Translations under genes and position numbers: made by a program
Source: Burkholderia territorii
GTDB taxonomy: Bacteria; Pseudomonadota; Gammaproteobacteria; Burkholderiales; Burkholderiaceae
NCBI RefSeq assembly: GCF_902833055.1
Contig: NZ_CADFEJ010000004.1
Span: 310,001-374,000 of the forward strand
Length of the DNA stretch: 64,000 bases
Direction: 5' to 3'
Shown: in pieces, positions 15,667-24,617 of the stretch
Position numbering within the stretch: position 1 is the stretch's first letter
Layout of the letters: each line of letters begins with the position of its first letter
Notes under the pieces: generated by a model
Database searches by the model: none
What the model was told of the DNA's origin: nothing
The model's input: the letters and a program-made list of their open reading frames with translations, nothing else

Positions 15667-18006
15667 TCAGACGCCCGTGCTCCCGGTCGCGCGGTGCGCG
15701 AGAGCGGTCGGGCTATCGCCGCGCACGCCGAAGCGCTCGATCAGCGCGGGGATCGCGTCGGCCGGCACGGGGCGGGAGAAGAGGAAGCCCTGCGCCTCGA
15801 TTTCGCCGAGCGCGGACAGCCATGCGATCTGCTCCTCGGTTTCGGTGCCTTCGACGACCACCGTCAGGCCGAGCGAGCGCGCGAGGTGCACGATCGACGA
15901 CACCATCACGCACACGCTGCGATCGGTCGGGATCGCCTGCACGAACGAGCGGTCGACCTTCAGCGTATCGACGGAGAAGCGGTGCAGGTACGACAGCGAC
16001 GAATAGCCGGTGCCGAAATCGTCGAGCGCGATGCGGATGCCGAGCTTCTTCAACGCGACGATCTTCTCGGAGACGAGCTCCGGATATTCCATCATCGCGG
16101 TCTCGGTGATCTCGATTTCGAGCCGGTTCGCCTCGATACTGGTGTCCTGCAGCGCCTGCGAAATCGTCTCGATCAGGTCGCCGCGCCAGAATTGCACCGG
16201 CGAGATGTTGACCGCGAGCGTCAGCGTGTCGTGGCCGTCGTCGCGCCAGCGCGCGATCTGTTCGCACGCGGTGCGGATCACGAAGTCGCCGATCGGCACG
16301 ATCAGCCCGGTCGATTCGGCAATCGAAATGAATTCGTTCGCGGAGATGATCCCGTGCTCGGGGTGGTCCCAGCGCGCGAGGGCCTCGAAGCCGGTGATCG
16401 TGCGGTGCGTCAGGTCGATCTTCGGCTGGTAGGCGAGGAACAGCTGCCCCTCGGCGAGCGCGACGCGCAATTGCTGTTCCCAGCGCATCAGGTGGTCGGC
16501 GCGATGCGACAGGTGCGGCGCGTAGAACTGGTAGCAGTTCTTGCCCGCGTCCTTCGCGCTGTACATTGCGAGATCGGCCTTCTTCAGCAGGTCGATCTCG
16601 CTTTCGTTCGCGACGGTGTGCAGCGCGATGCCGATGCTCGCGTGCAGCACGAACGAACTGCCGCGCACGTCGAACGGCTCGGCGAACATCCGGATGATCG
16701 CTTCCGCGAGCCGCACCGCGCGCCGCTCGACGTCGTCGCCCTTCATCACGACGACGAACTCGTCGCCGCCGATCCGGGCGAGCGACCCTTCGTCGCCGAC
16801 GGCATCCGACAGGCGCGACGCGGTCATCTGCAGCACGATGTCGCCGGCGTTGTGGCCGAGGGTGTCGTTGACGGTCTTGAAGTTGTCGAGGTCGATGAAC
16901 AGCAGGCCGAGCCGCGACAGGCTGGCCGGCATCGACACGTCGTTGCGCAGCCCGCGCAGCGTCGCGTAGCGGTTCGCGAGGCCGGTGAGGAGGTCGTATT
17001 CGGCGAGCTGCGTCATCTCGCGCTCGCGGCCGAGCAGCTTGCCGATCAGCCCGGTCGCGACGCCGAAGAACGCAAGCATCGCGAGCGTGATGAAGCTCGT
17101 CATCAGCAGGTAGACGTTGCGCGTGTGGTAGTAGTCCGCGAATTCCTCGGACTGCGACAGCCCGACCATCACCGCGAGCGGGTAGCCGTCGAGGTGGCGG
17201 TACGACACGATGCGCGTCACGCCGTCGATCGGGTCGATGATCGTGCCCGTCACGCGTTCGGCGATCGGGTAAACGCCCGATGCGGAGAACGCACCGGGTG
17301 CGTTGTTGAGCGAGCCGGTGCGCCGCGCGAGCACGGCGCCCGTGTCGGACACCACGGCGATCACGCCTTCCTTGCCGATCGCCGCGTTGTTGTAGAAGTC
17401 GTTCGTGAAGTAGCTCGGGTCTTCCGACACCACGACGATGCCGGCGAAGCTGCCGTCCGGGTTGTTCAGGCGCCGCGTCATCTGCAGCGTCCAGTGACTC
17501 GACACGCGGCCGAGCACCGGCTTGCTGATGTACAGGCGATCGTCGTTGTGCGCGAGGTGGACCTTGAAGTGCTCGCGGTCGGCCAGGTTGATCGGCTTCG
17601 GATGGAGCTCGGCCGTGTTCGCGAACAGGATGCCCTTCGCGTTGACGAGCGAAACCTGGATCAGCGTGTCGCTCGGCACGACGCCTTTTTCGACCGCGCT
17701 CGCGAGGTTGAAGCGCGCGGGCGACTTCTCGAACTCGAACTTGACGAAGCGGGTGATCTGGTCGACTTGGTGGATCGCCTTGACCGTGTGCTGTTCGAGC
17801 GCCGACGACAGGATCGCCGCCGAGGCCGCCGCTTCCTTGTACGCGCTGTCCTTTTCGACCGACAGCCGCGCGACGATCACCGCCCACAGCAGCGCAAGCG
17901 CCAGCATCCCGAGCAGCGGGATCGCGAACAGCGCGCGGCGGCGCGACTTGCGCGGCGCGCGCAGCGGCCGGGTCGGCGGCGTGTGGTTTGACCGGGCGGA
18001 GCTCAT
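15667..18006 (-). CDS. membrane sensor GGDEF-EAL cyclic-di-GMP protein
   Basis: 779 residues: membrane helix at about 25-45, an extracytoplasmic Cache-like sensor region to about 298, a second helix at about 300-322, a GGDEF domain (about 335-500) with intact RIGGDEF near residue 412, and an EAL domain (about 515-765) with FEALARW near 537, EITETAMMEYPE, DDFGTGYSS and VVEGTETEEQ. Both active sites look intact, so it may make and degrade cyclic di-GMP, with the periplasmic signal setting the balance. Cyclic di-GMP controls motility, biofilm and virulence in Burkholderia. The start at 18006 excludes a basic, non-conserved extension. Confidence 0.93.
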   Translation of the reverse strand: MSSARSNHTPPTRPLRAPRKSRRRALFAIPLLGMLALALLWAVIVARLSVEKDSAYKEAAASAAILSSALEQHTVKAIHQVDQITRFVKFEFEKSPARFNLASAVEKGVVPSDTLIQVSLVNAKGILFANTAELHPKPINLADREHFKVHLAHNDDRLYISKPVLGRVSSHWTLQMTRRLNNPDGSFAGIVVVSEDPSYFTNDFYNNAAIGKEGVIAVVSDTGAVLARRTGSLNNAPGAFSASGVYPIAERVTGTIIDPIDGVTRIVSYRHLDGYPLAVMVGLSQSEEFADYYHTRNVYLLMTSFITLAMLAFFGVATGLIGKLLGREREMTQLAEYDLLTGLANRYATLRGLRNDVSMPASLSRLGLLFIDLDNFKTVNDTLGHNAGDIVLQMTASRLSDAVGDEGSLARIGGDEFVVVMKGDDVERRAVRLAEAIIRMFAEPFDVRGSSFVLHASIGIALHTVANESEIDLLKKADLAMYSAKDAGKNCYQFYAPHLSHRADHLMRWEQQLRVALAEGQLFLAYQPKIDLTHRTITGFEALARWDHPEHGIISANEFISIAESTGLIVPIGDFVIRTACEQIARWRDDGHDTLTLAVNISPVQFWRGDLIETISQALQDTSIEANRLEIEITETAMMEYPELVSEKIVALKKLGIRIALDDFGTGYSSLSYLHRFSVDTLKVDRSFVQAIPTDRSVCVMVSSIVHLARSLGLTVVVEGTETEEQIAWLSALGEIEAQGFLFSRPVPADAIPALIERFGVRGDSPTALAHRATGSTGV

Positions 18007-18224
18007 CAGAGAGGGCGGCGTCCTGCTCGCGTGCGTCCATCCGTCTGGATGGCCGGCTATGGTTCGGGTTGTCCCGACGTCTGTTCGTTCGCGGGACACG
18101 CAACCATGGACAGACCTCCGAAACAACGGATTAGGCCCGATATTACTGGCTGGCGCATTTTTGCGATAGTTGGGCGAATCGTAGGGGCGCCGGACCGGCC
18201 GGCGCCATCGCACATCGCGAAATG

Positions 18225-19106
18225 TTACACGGGCGAACGGAAGGTGCCGTCGACGACCGTGACGACGTGGCCGCCTATCCACGTGGTGCCGTCTTGGTCA
18301 TAGCTGACGGCGATGCGGCCTTCGCGGCCGATCGCCGTTCCCTGGCGGGCCGTGTACGACCGGCCGGGGCGGCGTTGCTGCAGTGTCAGCAGCCCGGCCA
18401 GCGCGGCGTTCGCGCTGCCGGTGACCGGATCCTCGCCGACGCCGAAATTGCCGCCCGCCATCAGGCAGCGGATTTCGAACGTCGCGGGGCCGCCTTCGAC
18501 GTGCGGCGCGTAGACCGCGAGGCCGTCCATGCCGTAGCGGCGCGTGAGTGCCTCCAGCGCGGCCGGATCGGGCGACAGGCCGATGCACGCGTCGGCCGAC
18601 TTCAGCCGCACAACCAGCCAAGGCGCGCCGTTGTCCACCGCGCACGGCTCGGCGTCGAAGTCGATCGCGTCGCTGCGCAACGCGGCGGCGAGCACCGCGT
18701 AGTCCGAACGGTCGAGCGGCGTGACGCGGGCCGGCGGCGCGGCGAACGCCCAGCTGCCGGCCTGCTCGCGCAGCGCGACCCGGCCGACCCCGCACTGCTG
18801 GATCAGCCGGCCCGGCGTGCGTGGCCGCCCGCCGCTTTCGAGGAACGCATGCGCGGTGCCGAGCGTCGGATGGCCGGCGAACGGCAGTTCACCGGCCGTC
18901 GTGAAGATCCGCACGCGGTAGTCGGCGTCCGGATCGGTCGGCGTGCAGACGAACGTCGTTTCCGACAGGTTCGTCCAGCGGGCGATCTCGAGCATCGCGT
19001 CGTCGCCGAGCGAATCGGCGTCGAACACGACGGCGAGCGGGTTGCCCTTGAACGGCACCGACGTGAAGACGTCGACCTGCTTGAAGCGGACGAGACGACC
19101 GGTCAT
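18225..19106 (-). CDS. PhzF-family epimerase/isomerase
   Basis: 293 residues with two mirrored PhzF half-domains: FKQVDVFTSVPFKGNPLAVVFDA at the start, the catalytic glutamate E49 in WTNLSETTFVC, GHPTLGTAHAFL in the middle and GEDPVTGSANAALAGLL near the end. True PhzF isomerises a dihydro-hydroxyanthranilate in phenazine synthesis, but there is no other phenazine gene here, so this is one of the many family members of unknown substrate. It is the last gene of a minus-strand run and follows RidA by 13 bases, suggesting a shared role in amine or enamine chemistry. Confidence 0.9.
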   Translation of the reverse strand: MTGRLVRFKQVDVFTSVPFKGNPLAVVFDADSLGDDAMLEIARWTNLSETTFVCTPTDPDADYRVRIFTTAGELPFAGHPTLGTAHAFLESGGRPRTPGRLIQQCGVGRVALREQAGSWAFAAPPARVTPLDRSDYAVLAAALRSDAIDFDAEPCAVDNGAPWLVVRLKSADACIGLSPDPAALEALTRRYGMDGLAVYAPHVEGGPATFEIRCLMAGGNFGVGEDPVTGSANAALAGLLTLQQRRPGRSYTARQGTAIGREGRIAVSYDQDGTTWIGGHVVTVVDGTFRSPV

Positions 19107-19119
19107 CTCGATGCGCGCG

Positions 19120-19578
19120 TTACGCGACTTCGGCGATCAGTTCGATCTCGACGCATGCGCCGAGCGGAATCTGCGCGACGCCGAACGCCGAGCGCGCGTG
19201 CTTGCCCGCGTCGCCGAACACTTCGGCGATCAGTTCCGACGCGCCGTTCGTCACGATGTGCTGTTCGGTGAAGTCGAGCGTCGAGTTGACGAGGCTCATC
19301 AGCTTCACGATGCGCGTGACCTTGTTCAGGTCGCCCGTGTGCGCGTGCAGCGTCGCGAGCAGGTCGATCGCGATCGAGCGCGCGGCCGCCTTGCCGTCTT
19401 CCGTCTGCAGGTCGGCGCCGAGCTTGCCGGCCCAGACCTTGCCGTCCTTCTTCGCGATGTGGCCCGACAGGTAGACCGTGTTGCCGCTTTGCGCGCTCAT
19501 CACGTAGGCGGCGGCCGGTGCGCCGGCGGTCGGCAGTTCGATGCCGAGCGACTTCAGTTTGTCGTAGACGTTAGCCAT
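19120..19578 (-). CDS. RidA-family protein (YjgF/YER057c/UK114)
   Basis: A 152-residue Rid-fold protein with SGHIAKKDGKV, a conserved arginine in KHARSAFGVAQIPLGACVEIELIAEVA, and the family's trimer-forming core. Housekeeping RidA hydrolyses reactive 2-aminoacrylate and other enamines made by PLP enzymes. At 152 residues it is longer than E. coli RidA (128) and belongs to one of the divergent Rid subgroups, often found beside aminotransferases or oxidases. Here it sits between a PLP aminotransferase and PhzF, which suggests it deaminates the imine formed by its neighbour. Confidence 0.88.
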   Translation of the reverse strand: MANVYDKLKSLGIELPTAGAPAAAYVMSAQSGNTVYLSGHIAKKDGKVWAGKLGADLQTEDGKAAARSIAIDLLATLHAHTGDLNKVTRIVKLMSLVNSTLDFTEQHIVTNGASELIAEVFGDAGKHARSAFGVAQIPLGACVEIELIAEVA

Positions 19579-19620
19579 GTGTTCGATTCCTCGTTGAGAG
19601 TCGTGACAGGAAAAAACGGA

Positions 19621-20802
19621 TCAGAGACGCTCGCGCAGCAGCTTGCCGAGGCGCGCGACGCCTTCCTCGATCTTCTCCGGCGGCACCGTCACGAACGACA
19701 GGCGCAGCGTGTTCTGCTGCGGGTCGTTCGCGAAGAACGGCGCGCCCGGCACGAAGGCGACGTGGTTGGCGACCGCCGCCTCGAGCAGCTTCATGCTGTC
19801 GATCTGCGCGGGCAGGTTCACCCAGATGAACATGCCGCCGTCCGGGCGGTTCCACGTGACGCCTTCCGGCATGTGGCGCGCGAGCGATGCGAGCATCGCT
19901 TCGCACTGCGCGCCGTACAGCTGGCGGATCGTCGGGATGTGCTCGTCGAGGAAGCCGTCCTTGATCACTTCGTGCGCGATGCGCTGCGTGAGCGTCGGCG
20001 TGTGCAGGTCGGTGGCCTGCTTGGCCTGCACGAGCTTGAAGTGAAGCTCCTCGGGAGCAATGATGTAGCCGATCCGCAGGCCCGGCGCGAGCACCTTCGA
20101 GAACGTGCCGAGGTGCACGACGTGGTCGGGCGCCATCGACAGCATCGTCGGCAGCGGCTCGCCCTGGTAGTTCAGCGCGCCGTACGGGTCGTCTTCCAGC
20201 ACCGGGAACGGGCTCGACTGCGCGAACGCGGCGAGCGCGCGGCGGCGCTCGACGGGCAGGCGGCGGCCGGTCGGGTTCTGGAAGTTCGGCTGCGCGTACA
20301 GCAGGCGCGCGCCCTGCGTCAGCGCGGGCGTGAGGCCTTCTGGCAGCAGGCCCTGCTCGTCGGTCGGCACCTGCACGTAGCGCGGCTCGTACAGCGAGAA
20401 CGACTGCAGCGCGCCGAGGTAGGTCGGGGTTTCCACGAGGATCGGGCTGTCCGGATCGATCAGCGCCTTGCCAAGCAGGTCGAGCGCTTGCTGCGAGCCG
20501 GTCGTGATCAGCACCTGCGACACGCGCACGCGGTAGCGCTCGGCGATCCATTCGCGCAGCGGCAGATAGCCTTCGGTCGCGCTGTACTGGAGCGCGGCGG
20601 CGGGCGCATCGCGCAGCACGCGATCGGCCGCGGCGCGCATGCGTTCGGCCGGGAACGTCGCGGGAGCGGGCAGGCCGCCTGCGAACGAGATGACCTCGGG
20701 GCGTTCCGTGACCTTCAGGATCTCGCGGATCGCAGAGCTCGTCAGCTTGCGGGCGCGTTCGGAAAGCTGCCAGTGCGGCGGATGCAGGTCGCTCGGATTC
20801 AT
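19621..20802 (-). CDS. PLP-dependent aminotransferase, class I/II (2-aminoadipate transaminase-like)
   Basis: 393 residues with the fold-type I features ITTGSQQALDLLGK, YAQPNFQNPTGRRLP, VLEDDPYGALNYQG and the PLP lysine in GTFSKVLAPGLRIGY at about residue 236. It lacks a GntR domain and is of the length and sequence style of LysN or aromatic aminotransferases; the amino donor cannot be fixed by eye. It is followed by RidA and PhzF and preceded by an EamA exporter and a VOC protein, so it likely supplies the central reaction of this run. Confidence 0.88.
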   Translation of the reverse strand: MNPSDLHPPHWQLSERARKLTSSAIREILKVTERPEVISFAGGLPAPATFPAERMRAAADRVLRDAPAAALQYSATEGYLPLREWIAERYRVRVSQVLITTGSQQALDLLGKALIDPDSPILVETPTYLGALQSFSLYEPRYVQVPTDEQGLLPEGLTPALTQGARLLYAQPNFQNPTGRRLPVERRRALAAFAQSSPFPVLEDDPYGALNYQGEPLPTMLSMAPDHVVHLGTFSKVLAPGLRIGYIIAPEELHFKLVQAKQATDLHTPTLTQRIAHEVIKDGFLDEHIPTIRQLYGAQCEAMLASLARHMPEGVTWNRPDGGMFIWVNLPAQIDSMKLLEAAVANHVAFVPGAPFFANDPQQNTLRLSFVTVPPEKIEEGVARLGKLLRERL

Positions 20803-20954
20803 AGTCTCCTCGTTCGGATATCGTGGTCAGTCAAGAAAGGTCGATCGGGCTGGTCGCGTCGACGCGGCCGGGTGGGCGCGCGGGAGCGCGATCGGGCCGT
20901 CGCGGCCGGGTGGGCAAAACCGTTCAGGCAAAACGGACATTATGGCGCACCTCA

Positions 20955-21863
20955 TCAGCCGGCGCGAGCGGGGCGCGGGGCCGTGGCCACCGACGAGCGC
21001 CGGCCGAGCATCACGGTCGCGATCACGGCGGCCGCGAACAGCCACGTCGACGGCGTCACCGTCTCGCCGAACAGCAACGCGGAAAAGGCGATCGTGAAGA
21101 AGATCTGCAGCAGCTGCACCTGGCCGACGCGCGCGGTGCCGCCCATCGCGAGCCCGGCGTACCACGCGAAAAAACCGATGAATTGCGAAAAAAGGGTCAC
21201 GTAGCCGAATGCGAGCCACGTGCGCGGCGCGAGCGGGGCGGGGTGCGCGACGTGCTGCGTCCATGCGAGCCACCCGACCGGCAGCACGAGGAACGGCGCG
21301 GACACGACGAGCGCCCAGCAGATCACTTGCCAGCCGCCGATCTGGCGCGCGAGGCGCGCGCCTTCCGCATAGCCGAGCGCGCCGATGCCGACCGCGACGA
21401 GCATCAGCGCGTCGCCGGCCTGCACCGTGCCGCCGCCGTCGCGCAGCGCGAACGCGATCACGAGCGCGCTGCCCGCCACCGCGCTGGCCCAGAACGCCTT
21501 CGACGGCCGTTCGTGCGACAGCCACGCCGCGTACAGCGCGACGAACAGCGGCTGCAGCCCGTTGACGACCGCGCCGTGCGAGGCCGGCACGGTTTTCATC
21601 GCCCAGGCCGAGAACACCGGATACGCGATGATCACGCCGGCCGACACGATCGCGAGGCTTTTCAGCTGGGCGCGGGTCGGCAGCCGTTCGCGCCGCCACC
21701 ACAGCAGCAGGCCGGCCGGCACCGACGCGGCGAGCGCGCGGCCGAGCCCGTTCAGCAGCGGGTTGAGTTCGGAGACGACGATACGCGTCATCGGCAGCGT
21801 GAGGCTGAAGATCATCACGCCGATGAGGCCGAGCAGCATGCCCCGGGTTTCGCGCGAATTCAT
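20955..21863 (-). CDS. EamA/DMT-superfamily transporter
   Basis: 302 residues with ten predicted membrane helices and the duplicated EamA unit: LLGLIGVMIFSLTLPMTRIVV at the start, NGLQPLFVALYAAWL mid-way, and LQIFFTIAFSALLFGE near the end. The family exports metabolites and amino acids. It reads in the same direction as the VOC gene upstream and the aminotransferase downstream, with gaps of 55 and 152 bases, and may export a product or intermediate of that pathway. Confidence 0.88.
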   Translation of the reverse strand: MNSRETRGMLLGLIGVMIFSLTLPMTRIVVSELNPLLNGLGRALAASVPAGLLLWWRRERLPTRAQLKSLAIVSAGVIIAYPVFSAWAMKTVPASHGAVVNGLQPLFVALYAAWLSHERPSKAFWASAVAGSALVIAFALRDGGGTVQAGDALMLVAVGIGALGYAEGARLARQIGGWQVICWALVVSAPFLVLPVGWLAWTQHVAHPAPLAPRTWLAFGYVTLFSQFIGFFAWYAGLAMGGTARVGQVQLLQIFFTIAFSALLFGETVTPSTWLFAAAVIATVMLGRRSSVATAPRPARAG

Positions 21864-21918
21864 GAAGGGGGTGTCTCCGTATTGCGAGTTTCAGTTGATC
21901 GAGGGGCCGCGGGGGCGC

Positions 21919-22611
21919 TCAGCGCAGCGTGCGTGCGCCCTGCGGTGTGTCGAATTCGGCGACGAGCGCCGGCGGGCCGTCGCCGCTGTCGAGGTCGAGC
22001 AGATGGCCGGCACCGAGCCAGTCGAGCTGCTCGCGGATGACCTCCGCACGCGGATGGACGCCCTTGAGCGCCTTGAGCGCGACGCCGTCGTTCGGCAGCG
22101 ATTCGGCCGGATGGCGCGGGCTGTCCCACTGGATCAGCGACGGCAGGAGGCCGTCACCGGCGCCTTGCCAGGCCGGGAACGCGCCGTCGTCGGGCACCGT
22201 GAGGCCCCAGCTCAGATCGCCGCGCCGCATCGCGACGACCGGCGCGATGCGCGCCGGGTACTGGCTTTGCCACATCGCGAGCTGGCGCGGACGCTCGACG
22301 CGCGCGACCCAGTGCGCGAGAAACGGGCCCTGCGCGAGCCGCGCCTGCATCGCCGGATCGTCGAGGCCGAACAGCCGCGCGCGCGGCGGCGCGGCGCCGT
22401 CGCCCGTGGCGCTCGCATCGGGATCGATCGCGATCACCTCGAGATACAGCCCGCCCCACGCGCCGAACAGCGCGTTATGGGTGCGCATCAGCGGATGGCG
22501 GCCGCCGCCGGCCGGTTCGATGCCGAGCGAAGCGGCGACATGGCGCACGCCTTCGTCGAGCGTGCGTGCGGCGATCACGAGATGGTCGAGGGTCAGGGAG
22601 CGGGCTGGCAT
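21919..22611 (-). CDS. VOC-superfamily protein, glyoxalase-like domain
   Basis: 230 residues opening LTLDHLVIAARTLDEGVRHVAASLGIEPAGGGRHPLMRTHNAL, the pattern of the glyoxalase-like-domain 3 group, in which paired beta-alpha-beta units bind a metal through His and Glu (HLVIAA, YLEVIAID). The substrate is unknown. It is the first gene of the minus-strand run leading to PhzF, and faces the MocR-type gene across 230 bases, where shared regulation is plausible. Confidence 0.8.
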   Translation of the reverse strand: MPARSLTLDHLVIAARTLDEGVRHVAASLGIEPAGGGRHPLMRTHNALFGAWGGLYLEVIAIDPDASATGDGAAPPRARLFGLDDPAMQARLAQGPFLAHWVARVERPRQLAMWQSQYPARIAPVVAMRRGDLSWGLTVPDDGAFPAWQGAGDGLLPSLIQWDSPRHPAESLPNDGVALKALKGVHPRAEVIREQLDWLGAGHLLDLDSGDGPPALVAEFDTPQGARTLR

Positions 22612-22765
22612 GAACGTCGGTCGGAAAGCGAAAGTGTCATGGTGGGCGGGCGATGCGCCGGACGGTTACGGAGCCGGCCGGTGCCCGGGCCGCGATCTCG
22701 GCCGGGCGGCGCGGCACCGCGTGCGACAAGGCCGCGACGGCAGCCGCACGATCGCCATTCCAGAG

Positions 22766-22831
22766 AACTGTAATCGTCGCCACCGGCACAGTAACGGTAC
22801 AATCGGCGCGATAGCCTTCGGTACAGTTGGA
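22766..22831. promoter_or_regulatory. promoter and repeated half-sites before the MocR gene
   Basis: Variants of one motif recur: AACTGTAAT (22767-22775), CACAGTAACGGTACAAT (22787-22803) and GGTACAGT (22820-22827). MocR-type regulators commonly bind such repeats in their own promoter. TACAAT at 22798-22803 is a good -10 element, 39 bases before the ATG at 22842, so a bound regulator would overlap it. Confidence 0.5.
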
Positions 22832-22841
22832 GCCGCCGCCC

Positions 22842-24320
22842 ATGTCCACCGTCCCACTCGCCCAGATTCCCGCGCCGCACGATACGGCCACGCTCACGCT
22901 CGTCGACCAGCTTGTCCAGTGGGCGCGGCGCCGCATCGACGAACGCGTGTTCCGGCCCGGCATGCGCATGCCGTCGATCCGCAAGCTCGCGCTCGACAAG
23001 AGCGTGTCGCGCTTTACCGTGGTGGAAGCGTACGAACGGCTCGTCGCGCAGGGCTACCTCGATTCGCGGCGCGGCTCGGGCTTCTACGTGCGCGAGCGCA
23101 CGGCCACCGGCCCGCAGCCGGCTGACAACGTGGTGCGCGTGGCCGAGGCCGCGCCGGTGCACAACACGATCGACGTCGTCTGGCTGCTGCGCAACATGCT
23201 GCACACCGTCAGCCCGGAAAAAGGGCCGGGCCTCGGCTATCTGCCGGGCCGCTGGCTGGACGGCGAGCTGATCACCGGCGCGCTGCGCGCGCTCGGGCGC
23301 CAGTCCGGCGCGCAGATGCTCGGTTTCGGCACCGCGCAGGGCTTCCTGCCGCTGCGCCAGCAATTGCAGACGCGGCTCGCGGAAGTCGAGATCGGCGCGA
23401 AGCCCGAGCAGCTCGTGCTGGTGTCGGGCATCACGCAGGCGATCGATCTGATCGCCCGGATCTACGTGCGGCCCGGCGATGCGGTGATCGTCGGCGATCC
23501 CGCATGGTTCCAGATGTTCGGGCGCTTCGCGTCGCAGGGTGCGCAACTGGTCGGCATGCCGTATACGCCCGACGGCCCCGATCTCGACGCGCTGGAAACG
23601 CTCGTGCAGATGTGGCGGCCGAAGATGCTCGTGATCAATTCGGTGCTGCAGAACCCGACCGGCACGTCGCTGTCGGCCGCGCAGGCGTTCCGGATCCTGA
23701 AGCTCGCCGAGGCGTACGACTTCCTCGTCGTCGAGGACGACGTGTACGGCGACCTGTGCCCGCCGAGCTATCCGGCCACGCGACTCGCGAGCCTCGACCA
23801 GTTGAAGCGCGTGATCTACCTCGGCAGCTATTCGAAGACGCTCGCGGCGAATTTGCGGGTCGGCTATGTCGCGTGCGCACCGGAGATCGCGAAGGCCGTC
23901 ACCGACCAGAAGATGCTGGTCGGGATGACGACGCCGGAGCTCAACGAGCGCGTGCTGTACAAGATCCTGACCGAAGGGCATTACCGGCGCCACGTGGAGC
24001 GGCTGCGCGCGCGGCTCGACGGCGTGCGCGACAAGACCGCGCGGATGCTCGAGCGTACCGGGTTGCGGCTCTTCACGATGCCGGCGGCCGGGATGTTCCT
24101 GTGGGCCGACACGGGTGTCGATTCCGACGCGCTCGCGGCCGCCGCGCACGAGGAAGGGTTCCTGCTGACGCCGGGGAGTCTGTTCTCGCCGCAGCAGTCG
24201 CCGTCGACATGGACGCGCTTCAACGTCGCGAACTGCGGCGATCCGGCGCTGCCGGGGTTTCTCGCGCGCTATATCGAGTCGGCGGCGCGGCGCGCAGGCG
24301 GATCCGGGCTGACGGGCTGA
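22842..24320 (+). CDS. MocR-type regulator: GntR helix-turn-helix fused to aminotransferase
   Basis: 492 residues. Residues about 20-85 are a GntR winged helix (VDQLVQWARRRIDERVFRPGMRMPSIRKLA, YERLVAQGYLDSRRGSGFYV). The rest is a class I aminotransferase-like domain with PLP lysine near 332 (YLGSYSKTLAANLRVGY) and NPTGTSL. Fusions of this type (GabR, PdxR, TauR) sense PLP and an amino compound and usually activate a divergent operon. It is divergent from the VOC-EamA-aminotransferase-RidA-PhzF run, which is its likely target. It may keep catalytic activity. Confidence 0.92.
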   Translation: MSTVPLAQIPAPHDTATLTLVDQLVQWARRRIDERVFRPGMRMPSIRKLALDKSVSRFTVVEAYERLVAQGYLDSRRGSGFYVRERTATGPQPADNVVRVAEAAPVHNTIDVVWLLRNMLHTVSPEKGPGLGYLPGRWLDGELITGALRALGRQSGAQMLGFGTAQGFLPLRQQLQTRLAEVEIGAKPEQLVLVSGITQAIDLIARIYVRPGDAVIVGDPAWFQMFGRFASQGAQLVGMPYTPDGPDLDALETLVQMWRPKMLVINSVLQNPTGTSLSAAQAFRILKLAEAYDFLVVEDDVYGDLCPPSYPATRLASLDQLKRVIYLGSYSKTLAANLRVGYVACAPEIAKAVTDQKMLVGMTTPELNERVLYKILTEGHYRRHVERLRARLDGVRDKTARMLERTGLRLFTMPAAGMFLWADTGVDSDALAAAAHEEGFLLTPGSLFSPQQSPSTWTRFNVANCGDPALPGFLARYIESAARRAGGSGLTG

Positions 24321-24507
24321 CGCGCTGATCATCCGCCTCGAGGCTGCATGAAATCGTTTCGTTTTCGATCCGGGAAGCGATACGCCATTTCAGCGAATTG
24401 AAAGCGGCGCGAACATTGGATCGGTCCGAAATTCGCGCGGTAAAAGCGCTAATTCGCGACCCGGCCCACACGTGCATCCGGACAAGGCGCCGAAGCACAC
24501 GGCCGGG

Positions 24508-24537
24508 CCCTTGAAATCCAGCCGGCCGCCCCCAGAT
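24508..24537 (+). promoter_or_regulatory. sigma-32-type heat-shock promoter of htpG
   Basis: CCCTTGAAA (24508-24516, core CTTGAA at 24510-24515) is followed after 14 bases by CCCCAGAT (24530-24537), close to the sigma-32 consensus CTTGAA-N13/14-CCCCATNT. The htpG ATG lies 80 bases downstream. The region 24321-24507 before it holds no gene. Confidence 0.7.
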
Positions 24538-24617
24538 GGCGGCAACAACCGGTCGGCCCCGGCATCGTGCGCCGGGTGCCGGGGGTTACACCATTCAAGT
24601 AAGAGGAAACAGCATCC

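Noticed and set aside
18225-19106. Phenazine biosynthesis by the PhzF-like protein
   Set aside because: No other phz gene is present and PhzF-family members mostly have other or unknown functions.
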